A stretch of 64,000 bases of DNA from assembly GCF_001482195.1 (NCBI RefSeq), contig NZ_KQ759763.1:1213321-1277320 (forward strand). Reading direction: 5' to 3'. The notes under the pieces are model-generated. The model saw nothing but the letters and a program-made list of their open reading frames with translations, was not told the DNA's origin and did not search any database. Each line of letters opens with the position of its first letter. The stretch's first letter is position 1. Of the stretch, positions 1 to 10,183 are shown piece by piece. The DNA is from Luteimonas abyssi. GTDB lineage: Bacteria; Pseudomonadota; Gammaproteobacteria; Xanthomonadales; Xanthomonadaceae. The translations under genes were made by a program, and so were the position numbers.

Positions 1-1028
1 ACGTTGGGCAGCGAATACAGATCGACCTTCAGCAAGCCCAGTGCGCGCACGATCGCCGCGGTCGTACGCGACACCCGATAACCGACCACCATGGGACGTT
101 TCGCGAGCAGGCCTTCGAGCGTGGCCGTCCCCGAGGCGATCAGCACGACGTCGGCGGCCACCATCGCGTCGCGCGCCTGCCCGTCGAGGATCCGGAGCGC
201 ATCGCCGCGCAACGGCGATGCCGCGGCGAGGGCCTCGAGCATCTCGCGGCAGCCTGGATTCGCCGCGGGCACGACCACCTGCAGGCCCGGCACCTCCGCG
301 GCCACACGTGCAGCCGCCTCCAGGAACACCGCGCCCAGGCGGCCGATCTCGCCGCGTCGCGAGCCGGGGAGCACCGCCAGTACGGGGCCCTGACGGGACA
401 GGCCGAGACGTCGCCGCGCTGCCTGGCGGTCGGGCTGCAACGGCATCTCGTCGGCCATCGGGTGGCCGACGAAGCGGGCGTCCACGCCGTATGCAGCGTA
501 GATCGGGGGTTCCATCGGAAACAGGCACAGCACACGGTCGGCGCTGTGTCCGATCTTGGCCGCGCGTCCGCGCCGCCAGGCCCAGATCGAGGGACTCACG
601 TAGTGCACCGTGCGCAGGCCGTGCCGGCGCAGGCGTCGTTCCAGGCCGAGATTGAAATCCGGTGCGTCGATGCCGATGAAAACGTCCGGCTGCCAAGCCA
701 GCACGCGCCGTTGCAGCCGGGCTCGCAGCTTCAGCAGGCGCGGCAGGTGCGCCAGCACTTCGGTCAGGCCCATCACCGCGAGCTCGGAGGCATCGTGCCA
801 CGCATCCAGGCCGGCGCGTCGCATCGCATCGCCGCCGACACCGGCGAAGGTCGCTCCCGGAAAGCGGGCGCGCAGGGCCTGGATGAGAGCGGCGCCGAGT
901 TGGTCGCCGGAGGCTTCGCCCGCGACCAGCGCGAACCGCGGTGCAGCGATCACCGTCGGTGGCGACGACTCACGGAAGGCGGGAGAGGCCAGGTCGACTG
1001 CCGGTGCGGTCTGCGTGTCGCGATTCAC
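1..1028 (-). CDS. lpxB: Lipid-A-disaccharide synthase LpxB (C-terminus off the window)
   Basis: LpxB is the glycosyltransferase (GT19) that joins UDP-2,3-diacylglucosamine and lipid X into the lipid A disaccharide at the inner membrane. About 342 residues are visible; the family is about 380 long, so only the C-terminus is cut by the window edge. The N-terminal motif VAGEASGDQLGAAL is diagnostic, followed by GIDAPDFNL and VHYVSPSIWAW. The gene follows lpxA directly. The ATG overlapping the lpxA stop (1059) is in another frame and soon hits a stop, so the start is probably the in-frame GTG at 1028, without a strong ribosome binding site. A GTG near residue 31, just before the conserved core, is an alternative. 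It is the last visible gene of the lpxD-fabZ-lpxA-lpxB run. Confidence 0.93.
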   Translation of the reverse strand, partial: MNRDTQTAPAVDLASPAFRESSPPTVIAAPRFALVAGEASGDQLGAALIQALRARFPGATFAGVGGDAMRRAGLDAWHDASELAVMGLTEVLAHLPRLLKLRARLQRRVLAWQPDVFIGIDAPDFNLGLERRLRRHGLRTVHYVSPSIWAWRRGRAAKIGHSADRVLCLFPMEPPIYAAYGVDARFVGHPMADEMPLQPDRQAARRRLGLSRQGPVLAVLPGSRRGEIGRLGAVFLEAAARVAAEVPGLQVVVPAANPGCREMLEALAAASPLRGDALRILDGQARDAMVAADVVLIASGTATLEGLLAKRPMVVGYRVSRTTAAIVRALGLLKVDLYSLPN

Positions 1029-1055
1029 GGTCGGGCGTCGCCTGGGCCGGGGCGG

Positions 1056-1847
1056 TCATCTTAGCAAGGGGCGTTGCCCGGACTCGACGAACTCCAGCAG
1101 GTGGCGCACGTCCTCGCTGTCGGCCGCGAGTGCACGCAGCTTTTCCCGGGCGTCTTCGCTGGAACCACCGGACATGTACAGGGCACGGTAGGCACGTTTG
1201 ATCGCGGCGGTGCGGGTGGCGTCGAAGCCGCGGCGTTTGAGGCCTTCGCTGTTGATGCCACGCGGGCGACCGTAGCCGTCCTGGGCCACCATCACGAACG
1301 GGGGCACGTCGCCGTTGACGAACGCGCCCATGCCGATGAACGCGTGCATGCCGATCCGGCAGAACTGGTGGATGCCGACGAAGCCGCTGAGGATCACGTG
1401 GTCGCCGACCTCGACGTGGCCGGCCAGCGTGGCGTTGTTGGAGAACACGCAGTGGTTGCCGACGACGCAATCGTGGGCGACGTGGGTGTAGGCGAGGAAC
1501 CAGTTGTCGTCGCCGATGCGGGTGACGCCGCCGCCGTCGCCGGTGCCGCGGTTGACGGTGACGAACTCGCGGATCGTGTTGCGGTCGCCGATCACCAGTT
1601 CCACCCGCTCGCCCGCGAACTTCTTGTCCTGCGGCTCGCCGCCGATGGCGGCGTGACCGTGGATATGGTTTTCGCGCCCGATCCGGGTCGGGCCGTGAAT
1701 ACTGCAGTGCGCGCCGATCCGGGTGCGGTCGCCGATTTCGACGTCGGCGCCGATGTAGGTGAAAGCGCCGACCTCGACGTCGACACCGAGTCGTGCAGCC
1801 GGATCGACGGCCGCAGTGGGGTGGATGCCTGCGCCGCCTGCGCTCAT
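1056..1847 (-). CDS. lpxA: UDP-N-acetylglucosamine acyltransferase LpxA
   Basis: LpxA adds a 3-hydroxyacyl chain from ACP to UDP-GlcNAc, the first step of lipid A synthesis. The 263-residue product has the family length and begins with left-handed beta-helix hexapeptide repeats ([14 protein letters not shown] and similar). His125 in the VAHDCVVGN segment matches the catalytic histidine of E. coli LpxA by number, and the conserved NNATLAGH and GIHQFC segments follow. The start is the ATG at 1847, one base after the fabZ stop; an open frame continues upstream but would overlap fabZ. The downstream end overlaps the region before lpxB. It is probably translated with fabZ and lpxD. Confidence 0.97.
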   Translation of the reverse strand: MSAGGAGIHPTAAVDPAARLGVDVEVGAFTYIGADVEIGDRTRIGAHCSIHGPTRIGRENHIHGHAAIGGEPQDKKFAGERVELVIGDRNTIREFVTVNRGTGDGGGVTRIGDDNWFLAYTHVAHDCVVGNHCVFSNNATLAGHVEVGDHVILSGFVGIHQFCRIGMHAFIGMGAFVNGDVPPFVMVAQDGYGRPRGINSEGLKRRGFDATRTAAIKRAYRALYMSGGSSEDAREKLRALAADSEDVRHLLEFVESGQRPLLR

Positions 1848-1848
1848 C

Positions 1849-2304
1849 TCAGCTGGCCGCCCGGGCGCAGACGATATCCGCGCAGGCGACATCCTGGCCA
1901 TCCACGCGGGCGACGCCGCCGTACATGGTCATGTTGCGGATCTCGCGGTTGATGCGGACTTCCAGTTCCAGGCGATCGCCGGGCAGGACCATGCGCGAGA
2001 ACTTGGCCTTGTCCACCTTGACCAGATAGGAGAGGTCGCCGCCGTGGGCCCCGCCGAGATCGAGATGACTGAGGATGCCGCCGGCCTGGGCCAGCGCCTC
2101 GATCACCAGCACGCCCGGCATGACCGGCTTGCCGGGGAAGTGGCCCTGGAAGAAGGGCTCGTTGCCGCTCACGCTCTTGTGGCAGACCACGCGCGTCTTC
2201 GCCTCGTAGGCGACGACGCGGTCGATCAGCAGGAACGGGTAGCGGTGCGGCAGCAGCTTGAGGACGCCGTCGTGTTCGATCGGCAGCGTGAAACCTTCGG
2301 TCAT
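1849..2304 (-). CDS. fabZ: 3-hydroxyacyl-ACP dehydratase FabZ
   Basis: FabZ dehydrates 3-hydroxyacyl-ACP in fatty acid elongation and competes with LpxA/LpxD for 3-hydroxyacyl-ACP. The 151-residue hot-dog-fold protein shows the active-site pair: His55 in [11 protein letters not shown] and Glu69 in VIEALAQAG. The ATG at 2304 overlaps the lpxD stop (ATGA), and a purine-rich GAAGGGAAGAG just upstream is a good ribosome binding site. Its place between lpxD and lpxA is the classical arrangement that balances membrane phospholipid and lipid A synthesis. Confidence 0.97.
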   Translation of the reverse strand: MTEGFTLPIEHDGVLKLLPHRYPFLLIDRVVAYEAKTRVVCHKSVSGNEPFFQGHFPGKPVMPGVLVIEALAQAGGILSHLDLGGAHGGDLSYLVKVDKAKFSRMVLPGDRLELEVRINREIRNMTMYGGVARVDGQDVACADIVCARAAS

Positions 2305-3341
2305 TCTCTTCCCTTCTCCAGCGCGCCGACACGGCGCGCGAGCGTATCCAACTGGCGGATGCGCGCCGCGTTGCGGCGCCATTCGCGGGTGGCCATGGCC
2401 GGCATGCCGGACGAGTACTCGCCCGGCTCGGTGATCGAGGCGGCCACCATCGACATCGCATGCACGAGGACGTTGTCGCAGATCTCCAGGTGACCGGAGA
2501 TGCCGACCTTGCCCGCGATCAGGCAGCGGCTGCCGATGCGGGTGCTGCCGGCGATGCCGACGCACCCGGCCATCGCGGTGTGGGCCCCGATGTGGACGTT
2601 GTGTGCGATCTGGATCAGGTTGTCCAGGCGCACGCCGTGTTCGAGCACGGTATCGTCCAGCGTGCCGCGGTCGATGGTGGTGTTGGCGCCGATCTCGACG
2701 TCGTCGCCACAGACGACCCCACCGAGCTGGGGCACCTTGATCCAGCGACCGCCCTCGTTGGCCATGCCGAAGCCTTCGGCGCCTAGGACGGCACCCGGCT
2801 GGATCTGTACGCGCGCACCCAGGCGTACGCGGCGATCCAGCGTGACCCGGGCGACCAGCACGCAATCGCGATCGAGCACGCAATCCTCGCCGATCACGCA
2901 GCCGGGGCCGATCACGCAGCCGGCGGCAATGCGGGTGCGCGGGCCGATATAGCACTGGGGGCCGATCTCGGCCTCGGGATCGACCTGCGCGGTCGCGTCC
3001 ACCACCGCGCTGGGGTGAATGCCGGCCACGAGCGGTCGCCGCGGTTCGAACAGCGCGGCGACCTTGGCATAGGCGACATACGGATCGTCGGCCAGCAGCA
3101 GGGTCCTCGCGCCGAGGCCCTCGGCATCGGCCGGACGCACGATCGCCACGCCAGCGCCGCTGTCGAGCAACTGGGCGCGCAGGCGCGGATTGGACAGGAA
3201 GGCGAGCTCCTGCGCCCCCGCGCGGGCGAGCGGCGCCACGCCTTCCACCCGGATCGCACCGTCGCCCTGCAGGCGCAGGCCGAAGCGCTCGGCGAGATCG
3301 GCGGCGGTGAACGCCGTCGCGGACTGGTCCGGATTCGTCAT
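2301..3341 (-). CDS. lpxD: UDP-3-O-(3-hydroxyacyl)glucosamine N-acyltransferase LpxD
   Basis: LpxD adds the second, N-linked 3-hydroxyacyl chain to UDP-glucosamine in lipid A synthesis. The 346-residue product has the N-terminal uridine-binding domain followed by hexapeptide repeats (residues about 100-310) and a C-terminal helix. The conserved AHNVHIGAHTAMAGCVGIAGS-type segment carries the expected catalytic histidine. The ATG at 3341 gives the usual N-terminus. An upstream ATG would add 20 residues that overlap bamA. The end overlaps fabZ by four bases. In many gammaproteobacteria skp/ompH lies between bamA and lpxD; here only 10 bases separate them. Confidence 0.97.
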   Translation of the reverse strand: MTNPDQSATAFTAADLAERFGLRLQGDGAIRVEGVAPLARAGAQELAFLSNPRLRAQLLDSGAGVAIVRPADAEGLGARTLLLADDPYVAYAKVAALFEPRRPLVAGIHPSAVVDATAQVDPEAEIGPQCYIGPRTRIAAGCVIGPGCVIGEDCVLDRDCVLVARVTLDRRVRLGARVQIQPGAVLGAEGFGMANEGGRWIKVPQLGGVVCGDDVEIGANTTIDRGTLDDTVLEHGVRLDNLIQIAHNVHIGAHTAMAGCVGIAGSTRIGSRCLIAGKVGISGHLEICDNVLVHAMSMVAASITEPGEYSSGMPAMATREWRRNAARIRQLDTLARRVGALEKGRE

Positions 3342-3351
3342 GCGCGCTGGA

Positions 3352-5847
3352 TCAGAACGCGCCGCCGAAGGTGAACTGCAGGCGTTCGGTCTCGTCGCCA
3401 CGGCGGATCAGGTCGCCGGCGCCGCCGTGCACGTCGCGCTGGTAGTCCAGCGGGAACGCGTAGCTGATCGAGATCGGGCCGACCGGCGCGCGCCACATCA
3501 GGGCCACACCCGCCGAGATGCGCAGGTCCTTCGCCTCGAACGCGTCGAAGTCGCGATAGACGTTGCCGAAGTCGACGAAGGCCGAGATGCGCGCGGCCGG
3601 CGAATCGAGCAAGGTCGGGAAATACATCTCCAGCGAGCCCACCGTCTTCAGCGCGCCGCCCAGCGGCTGGTCGAAGGACGACAGCGGCGGCCGTTCGCGC
3701 GGACCCAGCGTGTTGTCGCGGAAACCGCGCACCGAGCGGGTGCCGCCGGCGTAGAAGTTCTCGAAGAACGGCAGGCCGCTGGCGGTGATGGTGCGCTGGT
3801 AGTCCGGCGAGCTGGGATCGCAGGGATCGCTGGCCGGCGGGTTCGGGTTGGCTTCGGTCGGCTGGGTCCAGCAGATGTTGCGGACCACGTCGTCGCCGTA
3901 GCTGTCGCCGTAGCCCACTTCGGCGCGGGTGTTGAGCACCAGCGCACGGCTGATCGGCCAGTAGCGCGAGAACTCGTAGTTGATCTTGTAGAACTCCGCG
4001 GTCGACCCGGGCAGCGTGGTCTCCAGCGCGATGCGCTGGTACGTGCCGCGGGTCGGCTGCAGGAAGTCGTTGCGGCTGTCGCGCGCCCAGCCGATCTCGG
4101 CGCGCCAGGCATGGAACGTGCGGCTGCCGAAGGCGTCGATGTAGTCGACGATCGAGTCCGGGGTGAAGCCGCGGAACGTGTTGATCTCGTTGCGATCGAT
4201 GCCGAACATCACCGAAATGCTGTCGTTCTCGGTGATCGGCACGCCGAAGAACGCCTGGCCGGCGGCGCTGGTCGACGAATACTGCGCGGTGTTGAACTCG
4301 GAGTTGTCGAACTCGCGCCACCACAGGTTGTAGCCCAGCGACACGCCGTCGTCGGTGAAGTACGGATTCACGTACGAGAACGAGTAGCGCTGCATGTAGG
4401 TGTTGCGGCTGGCCTCGATGGACATGCGGTTGCCGCTGCCCAGGAAGTTGTTCTGCGACAGCTGCACCGAGGTGGTGATGCCGGCCAGCTGCGAGTAACC
4501 CAGGCCGAACACGAAGCTGCCCGAGGTGGTCTCGGTGACGTTGAAGACCACATCGACCTCGTCGTCGCTGCCCGGCACCGGCTGGGTCTCCACGTTGACG
4601 CTGCCGGACTCGAAGAAGCCCAGACGCTGCAGACGCACGCGCGAGCGGTCGATGGCCGCCTGGGAGAACCAGCTGCCCTCGAACTGGCGCATTTCGCGGC
4701 GCAGCACCTCGTCGGCGGTTCGGGTGTTGCCGCGGAACAGGATGCGGCGCACGTTCACGCGCGGACCGGGCACGACCTGCATGTTGATCGACACGGTGCG
4801 GTCTTCGCGGTTGACCTCGGGGATCGGGTTCACCTGCGCGAACGCGTAACCGATGTTGCTCAGCGTGGCGATGATGGCGTCGGAACTCAGCTCCAGCAGC
4901 GCGCGCGAGAACGTCATGCCTTCGCGGATGAACACGCGCTCCTCGATCTGCTCCTTCGGCAGGATCGTGTCGCCGGTGACCTCCACGTCGGACACCGTGT
5001 AGACCTCGCCCTCGGTCACGCCGGCGGTGATGTACATGTCGCTGCGGTTGGGACTGATCGAGACCTCGGTGCTGTCGACGGAGAAGTCGACGTGGCCGCG
5101 GTCGAGATAGAAGTTGTTGAGCTTCTCCAGATCGCCCGACAGGCGCTCGCGCGAGTACTGGTCGTCGCGGCGATACCAGCTCAGCCAGTTGCTCTCGCCG
5201 GACTCCCAGTTGTCGGTGATCGTGTCCTGGTCGTAGATCTCGTTGCCGATCAGATTGATGTGGCGGATCTTCGCGGCCTTGCCTTCGTCGATGGCGATGG
5301 TGACGTCGACGCGGTTGCGGTCGAGCTGCGAGACCGTGGGCACGATCGAGACGTTGTACTTGCCGCGGTTGTTGTACTGGCGGGTCAGTTCCTGGGTCAC
5401 GCGGTCGAGCGCGAGCCGGTCGAAGGTGTCGCCTTCGGACAGGCCGATGTCCTGCAGGCCGCGCTGCAGGTCCTCGGTGCGGATGTCGCGATTGCCGGTC
5501 AGGGTGAGCCGGTTGATCGCGGGGCGCTCGGTGACCGTGATCACCAGGATGTCGCCCTGGCGGCCGACCTGGACGTCCTCGAAGAAGCCGGTGCGGTACA
5601 GCGCCCGGATCGCCTCGCCCACGCGGGCCTGGTCGACGGTGTCGCCGCGCTCGACCGGGAGATAGGTGAACACGGTGCCCGCGCCGATGCGCTGCAGGCC
5701 GTCGACGCGGATGTCGGACACGGTGAACGCGCCCGGTGCGGCCTGGGCGACCGGTGGCATGCCGGGCAGCGTCTGCGCCCAGGCGGGTGACGAAATGGCC
5801 GCGGTCAGGGCAAGGGCGAGCAAGCGGCGGCTGGGAATTCGCGTCAT
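3352..5847 (-). CDS. bamA: Outer membrane protein assembly factor BamA
   Basis: BamA is the Omp85 core of the BAM complex, which folds and inserts beta-barrel proteins into the outer membrane. The 831-residue product has an N-terminal signal peptide ending near AWAQ (residue 25), five POTRA domains (about 40-430) and a C-terminal 16-stranded barrel ending in the typical terminal phenylalanine (TFGGAF). The VRGF-type motif (RSVRGFRDN) of the Omp85 barrel lid is present. It lies after rseP, which is its usual place next to genes under sigma-E-type envelope control. The start is the ATG at 5847; the ribosome binding site is weak. Confidence 0.97.
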   Translation of the reverse strand: MTRIPSRRLLALALTAAISSPAWAQTLPGMPPVAQAAPGAFTVSDIRVDGLQRIGAGTVFTYLPVERGDTVDQARVGEAIRALYRTGFFEDVQVGRQGDILVITVTERPAINRLTLTGNRDIRTEDLQRGLQDIGLSEGDTFDRLALDRVTQELTRQYNNRGKYNVSIVPTVSQLDRNRVDVTIAIDEGKAAKIRHINLIGNEIYDQDTITDNWESGESNWLSWYRRDDQYSRERLSGDLEKLNNFYLDRGHVDFSVDSTEVSISPNRSDMYITAGVTEGEVYTVSDVEVTGDTILPKEQIEERVFIREGMTFSRALLELSSDAIIATLSNIGYAFAQVNPIPEVNREDRTVSINMQVVPGPRVNVRRILFRGNTRTADEVLRREMRQFEGSWFSQAAIDRSRVRLQRLGFFESGSVNVETQPVPGSDDEVDVVFNVTETTSGSFVFGLGYSQLAGITTSVQLSQNNFLGSGNRMSIEASRNTYMQRYSFSYVNPYFTDDGVSLGYNLWWREFDNSEFNTAQYSSTSAAGQAFFGVPITENDSISVMFGIDRNEINTFRGFTPDSIVDYIDAFGSRTFHAWRAEIGWARDSRNDFLQPTRGTYQRIALETTLPGSTAEFYKINYEFSRYWPISRALVLNTRAEVGYGDSYGDDVVRNICWTQPTEANPNPPASDPCDPSSPDYQRTITASGLPFFENFYAGGTRSVRGFRDNTLGPRERPPLSSFDQPLGGALKTVGSLEMYFPTLLDSPAARISAFVDFGNVYRDFDAFEAKDLRISAGVALMWRAPVGPISISYAFPLDYQRDVHGGAGDLIRRGDETERLQFTFGGAF

Positions 5848-5905
5848 CTAATACGTCCGGTTGGGAAAACGCCGTCGCGTGCGTTCGCGAGGCAGGGGTC
5901 GGCGG

Positions 5906-7267
5906 TCAGCGTTGTACCAGTTGCAGGATGTCGTTGTAGAACGCCAGGCCCATCAGGCTGGCCAGCAACGCGAGGCCTACGTACTGGCCGGCGATCATGA
6001 CCTTTTCGCTCACTGGGCTGCCTTTGACCAACTCGATAAGGTAATACAAGAGGTGGCCCCCATCCAGCATGGGGATCGGCAGCAGGTTAAGAATCGCCAG
6101 GCTCAGCGACAGCAGGGCGAGAATGGTGAGGTACCAGGCCGCCCCTTGCTGGGCATAGGCATTGGTCGCCCGGGCGATGGTGATCGGGCCGGCCACGGTG
6201 TTCTCGACCGCGATGCGGCCGGTGAATGCGCGGCCGATCATGCCGAACAGCTGCCCGGTGAGGTGGCCGGTCTCGCGCACCGCGGCGGGGAACGCCGCCA
6301 GCGGCCCGTAGCGCTGCAGCGCGTCGCGCTCCGGGGCGGTGCCGCGCGCGGCCTCGATGCCCAATGCCCAGAATTCGCCACGGTGGTCGTCGTGCATGCG
6401 CTGCGGCGTGATTTCCAAGGCCAGGCGGTCGCCGTTGCGCTCCACCTCGATCATGCCGGCGCCGCCCTGTTCGCCCAGCGCCTGCACCAGGGCGGCGATC
6501 TGGTCGAACGATTCGATCCGTACGCCATCGATGGCGGTGATCCGGTCGTCCTCGGCGAGCACGCCCCAGGCGGCCGAGTCCGGGTGCACGCGACCGACCA
6601 CCGGTGCGGCCAGCAAGTGGCGCGGCAACAGACCGATCGAGGGCAGCAGGGCGCGGTCGTTCAGGTCGGCGCCCAGCCGGGACAGCGGCAGCGTGCGTTC
6701 CTGCGTCGCGCCGCGCTCGTCGACGATCGAAACGCGTACGTCGGCGCGGTCCAGCGCCGCCGGCAACAGGGCCAGCTGAACCTCGTTCCAGGTCGGGGTG
6801 GCGCGGCCACCGACGGCCTCGATGCGATCGCCGCGGTTCAGTCCGGCCTCGGCCGCGATGCTCTGGACGTGGCCCACCACCGGCGCGTAATCCGGCCGGC
6901 CGATCACGAACATCGCCCACAACAGGGCCACGCACAGGATCAGGTTGGCGGCCGGTCCCGCCGCCACGATGGCCATGCGCTGCCAGACCGTCTTGCGGTT
7001 GAATGCCTGCGAGGCTTCCTCCGGGGCGATCGGCGCCTCGCGTTCATCGAGCATCCGCACGTAGCCGCCGAGCGGGATCGCCGCGATCGCGTACTCGGTG
7101 CCGTCGCGGCCGCGCCGCATCCACAGCGGCCGGCCGAAGCCCACGGAAAACCGCAGCACCTTGACTCCGTTGCGACGGGCGACCCAGTAATGGCCGAACT
7201 CGTGGAAGGTGACCAGAAGGCCGAGACTCACGATCAGCCACCACACCGAACCGAGAAAAGTGCTCAT
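5906..7267 (-). CDS. rseP: Site-2 protease RseP
   Basis: RseP is the inner-membrane zinc metalloprotease that makes the second cut in the anti-sigma factor RseA during envelope stress. The 453-residue product has HEFGH at residues 22-26 in the first membrane segment, at the same positions as E. coli RseP. PDZ domains lie in the periplasmic middle part, and an LDGGHL motif in the C-terminal half supplies the third zinc ligand. It sits between dxr and bamA, as in most gammaproteobacteria. The start is the ATG at 7267, 10 bases after the dxr stop. Confidence 0.97.
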   Translation of the reverse strand: MSTFLGSVWWLIVSLGLLVTFHEFGHYWVARRNGVKVLRFSVGFGRPLWMRRGRDGTEYAIAAIPLGGYVRMLDEREAPIAPEEASQAFNRKTVWQRMAIVAAGPAANLILCVALLWAMFVIGRPDYAPVVGHVQSIAAEAGLNRGDRIEAVGGRATPTWNEVQLALLPAALDRADVRVSIVDERGATQERTLPLSRLGADLNDRALLPSIGLLPRHLLAAPVVGRVHPDSAAWGVLAEDDRITAIDGVRIESFDQIAALVQALGEQGGAGMIEVERNGDRLALEITPQRMHDDHRGEFWALGIEAARGTAPERDALQRYGPLAAFPAAVRETGHLTGQLFGMIGRAFTGRIAVENTVAGPITIARATNAYAQQGAAWYLTILALLSLSLAILNLLPIPMLDGGHLLYYLIELVKGSPVSEKVMIAGQYVGLALLASLMGLAFYNDILQLVQR

Positions 7268-7277
7268 CGTGGCGTTC

Positions 7278-8489
7278 TCATGCGGCGGCGTAACGGTTCA
7301 GGAAGCGGGTGGCGAGCTGCCGCGCCTGCGCGTCCGCCTCGCGGGCGGCCAGCAGGGATGACGCCTCGACCGGCGGGAGGGCCGCGAGGACGGATTCCAC
7401 GATGGCGGGAATGCTCAGGAAACCGACCTGGCCCTGAAGAAAGGCTGAAACCGCGACCTCGTTGGCGGCATTGAGCACCGCGGGAGCGGTACCACCGGCC
7501 TCCAGCGCGTCGCGCGCCAGGCGCAGGCAGGGGAAACTGTCCAGGTCGGGTGCCTCGAACTCTAGGCGACCGTGCTCGAGAAGATCCAGAGGCGACACGC
7601 CCGAGGCGATCCGTTCGGGCCAGCCGAAACCCACCGCCAGCGCGGTGCGCATGTCCGGCAGCCCGAGCTGGGCGAGGGTGGAGCCATCGACGTACTCCAC
7701 CAGCGCGTGGACCAGGCTCTGCGGGTGCACGAGCACGCCCAGTTGCGCACTGCCCAGGCCGAACAGGTGGTGCGCCTCGATGACTTCCAGGCCCTTGTTC
7801 ATGAGGGTGGCCGAGTCGACCGAGATCTTCGCGCCCATCGACCACTTCGGATGCGCCACCGCCTGCGCCGGCGTCACGCCGGACAGGCTCGCACGCGAGC
7901 GTCCGCGAAACGGACCGCCGGACGCGGTCAACACCAACCGGCGCACGCCGTCGTCCACGCGCCCGCCCGGCAGACACTGGAACAACGCATTGTGCTCGCT
8001 GTCGATCGGCAGCACCCAGGCGCCGCCGTGCGCGGCCTCGGCCATGACCAACGCCCCGGCCATGACCAGCGATTCCTTGTTGGCGAGCAGGAGGCGCTTG
8101 CCCGCGCGTGCGGCCGCGAGGGTCGAATCGAGCCCCGCCGCGCCGACGATCGCCGCCACGACGGTGTCGCAGACTTCGCCAGCGACCAGTTCGCACAAGG
8201 CGGCATCGCCCGCGTGGGCCTGTGTCGACAGGCCTGCCGCGGCGAGCCCGTCGCGCAGGGCCGGATACAGCGCCGGGTCGGCGATGACGGCGTGCTCGGG
8301 ACGGTGCGTGCGGCACAGGGCGACGAGCGCGTCCACCTGGCGCCCGGCGGCCAGGATGCTGGCATGCAGGCGCTCCGGGTGGCGGGCGATCAGATCCAGC
8401 GCGGAGCTGCCGATCGAGCCCGTCGCACCGAGCACCGCCACGCGGTGCGGCGGCGCTGCGGTCTCCATGGCGGGCAAGGCCGCGGACAT
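7278..8489 (-). CDS. dxr: 1-deoxy-D-xylulose 5-phosphate reductoisomerase
   Basis: Dxr turns DXP into methylerythritol 4-phosphate with NADPH, the committed step of the MEP isoprenoid pathway. The product is 403 residues long, close to the family norm. [12 protein letters not shown] near residue 20 is the NADPH-binding loop. [34 protein letters not shown] and the EAHHLF segment carry the metal and substrate ligands. The start ATG at 8489 lies two bases from the cdsA stop; an internal ATG seven codons later is the alternative. The MEP pathway feeds uppS, found two genes upstream in the same operon. Confidence 0.97.
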   Translation of the reverse strand: MSAALPAMETAAPPHRVAVLGATGSIGSSALDLIARHPERLHASILAAGRQVDALVALCRTHRPEHAVIADPALYPALRDGLAAAGLSTQAHAGDAALCELVAGEVCDTVVAAIVGAAGLDSTLAAARAGKRLLLANKESLVMAGALVMAEAAHGGAWVLPIDSEHNALFQCLPGGRVDDGVRRLVLTASGGPFRGRSRASLSGVTPAQAVAHPKWSMGAKISVDSATLMNKGLEVIEAHHLFGLGSAQLGVLVHPQSLVHALVEYVDGSTLAQLGLPDMRTALAVGFGWPERIASGVSPLDLLEHGRLEFEAPDLDSFPCLRLARDALEAGGTAPAVLNAANEVAVSAFLQGQVGFLSIPAIVESVLAALPPVEASSLLAAREADAQARQLATRFLNRYAAA

Positions 8490-8491
8490 GC

Positions 8492-9328
8492 TCAGAAGCC
8501 GAGCCAGATCTGGCCGATCGCGAAGATCGGCAAGGCCGCCAGCACGCCGTCCACGCGGTCGAGCAGGCCGCCGTGGCCGGGAATCACCTGACCGGAGTCC
8601 TTCACGCCTGCCTGGCGCTTGAGCAGGCTCTCGAACAGGTCGCCGACCACGGATGCCAGCACGGTCAGCGTGGCGATCGCGGCGACCTCCAGCAGCGACG
8701 GCCCCGACACGCCGAGCAGCGCCGCGCCCACGAGCGCGACGGTCAGGCCGGAGGCCAGTCCGCCGAGCAATCCCTCGACGGTCTTGTTGGGGCTGATCGT
8801 CGGGGCGAGCTTGCGGCGTCCGAACCGGCGCCCGGCGAAGTACGCGCCCGAATCGGCGGCCCAGACGATCATCAGTGCCACCAGCAGCCAGCCATGGCCA
8901 TTGGGTTCGCCCGCATGGATCAGGGCCAGCGCGGCCCAGGCGGGAATGACCGCGGCGGTGCCGGCGGCGAGTTTGAGACTGCGGGCGAGCCCCGACGGGG
9001 AGGCGCCGAAGCGGGCCCAACGCAACCATGCCAGCGCCAGGCACCACCAGACCAGGCCGACGATGCACAGGAGTTTGAGCAGCACCAGCGAACCGCCGGG
9101 GTCGCCGGCCGAGGCCCAGATGACCGCCACCATGAGCAGGAGGTTGGCCAGCAGCAGGACACCGCGCGCCAGCGAGTCGTCGACTTCGGCCAGTCGGTAC
9201 CACTCCCACAGCGCACCCAGGAACAGGATCGCCGCGAGCGCCGCGATCCAGGGCGTGGGCAGCAACAGGACGGCGGCGATCGCCAGCGGTGCCATCACGA
9301 GCGCTGCGAGGACGCGGGTACGGGTCAT
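8492..9328 (-). CDS. cdsA: Phosphatidate cytidylyltransferase CdsA
   Basis: CdsA makes CDP-diacylglycerol from phosphatidate and CTP, the branch point for all bacterial phospholipids. The 278-residue product is very hydrophobic, with about eight membrane segments. Near the C-terminus it has the family signature [14 protein letters not shown] followed by [11 protein letters not shown]. The ATG at 9328 overlaps the uppS stop (ATGA), so the two are probably translationally coupled. Confidence 0.96.
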   Translation of the reverse strand: MTRTRVLAALVMAPLAIAAVLLLPTPWIAALAAILFLGALWEWYRLAEVDDSLARGVLLLANLLLMVAVIWASAGDPGGSLVLLKLLCIVGLVWWCLALAWLRWARFGASPSGLARSLKLAAGTAAVIPAWAALALIHAGEPNGHGWLLVALMIVWAADSGAYFAGRRFGRRKLAPTISPNKTVEGLLGGLASGLTVALVGAALLGVSGPSLLEVAAIATLTVLASVVGDLFESLLKRQAGVKDSGQVIPGHGGLLDRVDGVLAALPIFAIGQIWLGF

Positions 9329-10077
9329 GCGATGTGGGTATCCGTGTCTGCCTGGGCCGGGTCTGGGGTGACCTGGGCGCCGGTGAGGCCGAACCGGCGC
9401 TCACGCGCTGCGAATGCGTCCAGGGCCTGATCCAGGATCGAGGCGTCGAGGTCGGGCCACAGGGTATCGGTGAACCACAGCTCGGTATAGGCCAGCTGCC
9501 AGAGCAGGAAGTTGCTGATGCGCAGATCGCCGCCGGTGCGGATGAACAGATCGGGGGGCGGCTGGTCGGCGAGCGCGATCCGGCTGCCGAGCAGGGTTTC
9601 GTCGATCTGTTCCGGCTGCAGCCGGCCCGCGGCGACGTCCTCGGCGAGCGAGCGAGCGGCGGCGGCGATGTCCTGACGCCCGCCGTAGCTGACCGCGATG
9701 TTGAGGCTCAGCCGTCGATGCTGGGCGGTGCGCGCCTCGGTGGACGCCATGCGTGCCTGCAGGGCGGGCGAGAAGCGGCTCCGGTCGCCGATGAAGCGCA
9801 CGCGCACGCCGCGGCGATCGAGCTCTTCGACCTCGCGTTCCATCGCGCCCATGAACAGTTTCATCAGGGCGCCGACTTCGTCTTCCGGTCGGCCCCAGTT
9901 CTCGCTCGAGAATGCGAACAGGGTCAGCGCGCCGATCCCGCGCTCCAGGCAATGGTCGATGCACAGGTTGACCGCGCGCGCGCCGGCGCGATGGCCGATC
10001 ATGCGCGGCCGGCGCCGGCGCGACGCCCAGCGCCCGTTGCCGTCCATGATGACGGCGAGGTGGCGGGGCAGGGTCAT
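9325..10077 (-). CDS. uppS: Undecaprenyl diphosphate synthase UppS
   Basis: UppS condenses isopentenyl diphosphate units in cis to make the C55 lipid carrier for peptidoglycan and O-antigen. The 250-residue product begins with [13 protein letters not shown], in which Asp12 is the catalytic aspartate. [12 protein letters not shown], the [15 protein letters not shown] block and [11 protein letters not shown] are the other cis-prenyltransferase motifs. The gene lies between frr and cdsA, its usual place. The start is the ATG at 10077. Confidence 0.97.
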   Translation of the reverse strand: MTLPRHLAVIMDGNGRWASRRRRPRMIGHRAGARAVNLCIDHCLERGIGALTLFAFSSENWGRPEDEVGALMKLFMGAMEREVEELDRRGVRVRFIGDRSRFSPALQARMASTEARTAQHRRLSLNIAVSYGGRQDIAAAARSLAEDVAAGRLQPEQIDETLLGSRIALADQPPPDLFIRTGGDLRISNFLLWQLAYTELWFTDTLWPDLDASILDQALDAFAARERRFGLTGAQVTPDPAQADTDTHIA

Positions 10078-10183
10078 GCGAGCCCGGAACCGGCCCGGCC
10101 CGGTGCGATTCCGCGACCGGGACCGGCGCCATGCAGGCGAAACGTGGACACGATGGACATGGAGAAACCGTGGCGTGTCGGAC

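Noticed and set aside
1026-1059. ATG at 1059 overlapping the lpxA stop as the lpxB start
   Set aside because: It is in a different frame from the LpxB core and reaches a stop after about 30 codons.
3190-5790. Plus-strand open frame (about 866 codons) opposite bamA and lpxD
   Set aside because: Antisense shadow rich in Asp, His, Arg and Val repeats. bamA explains the region.
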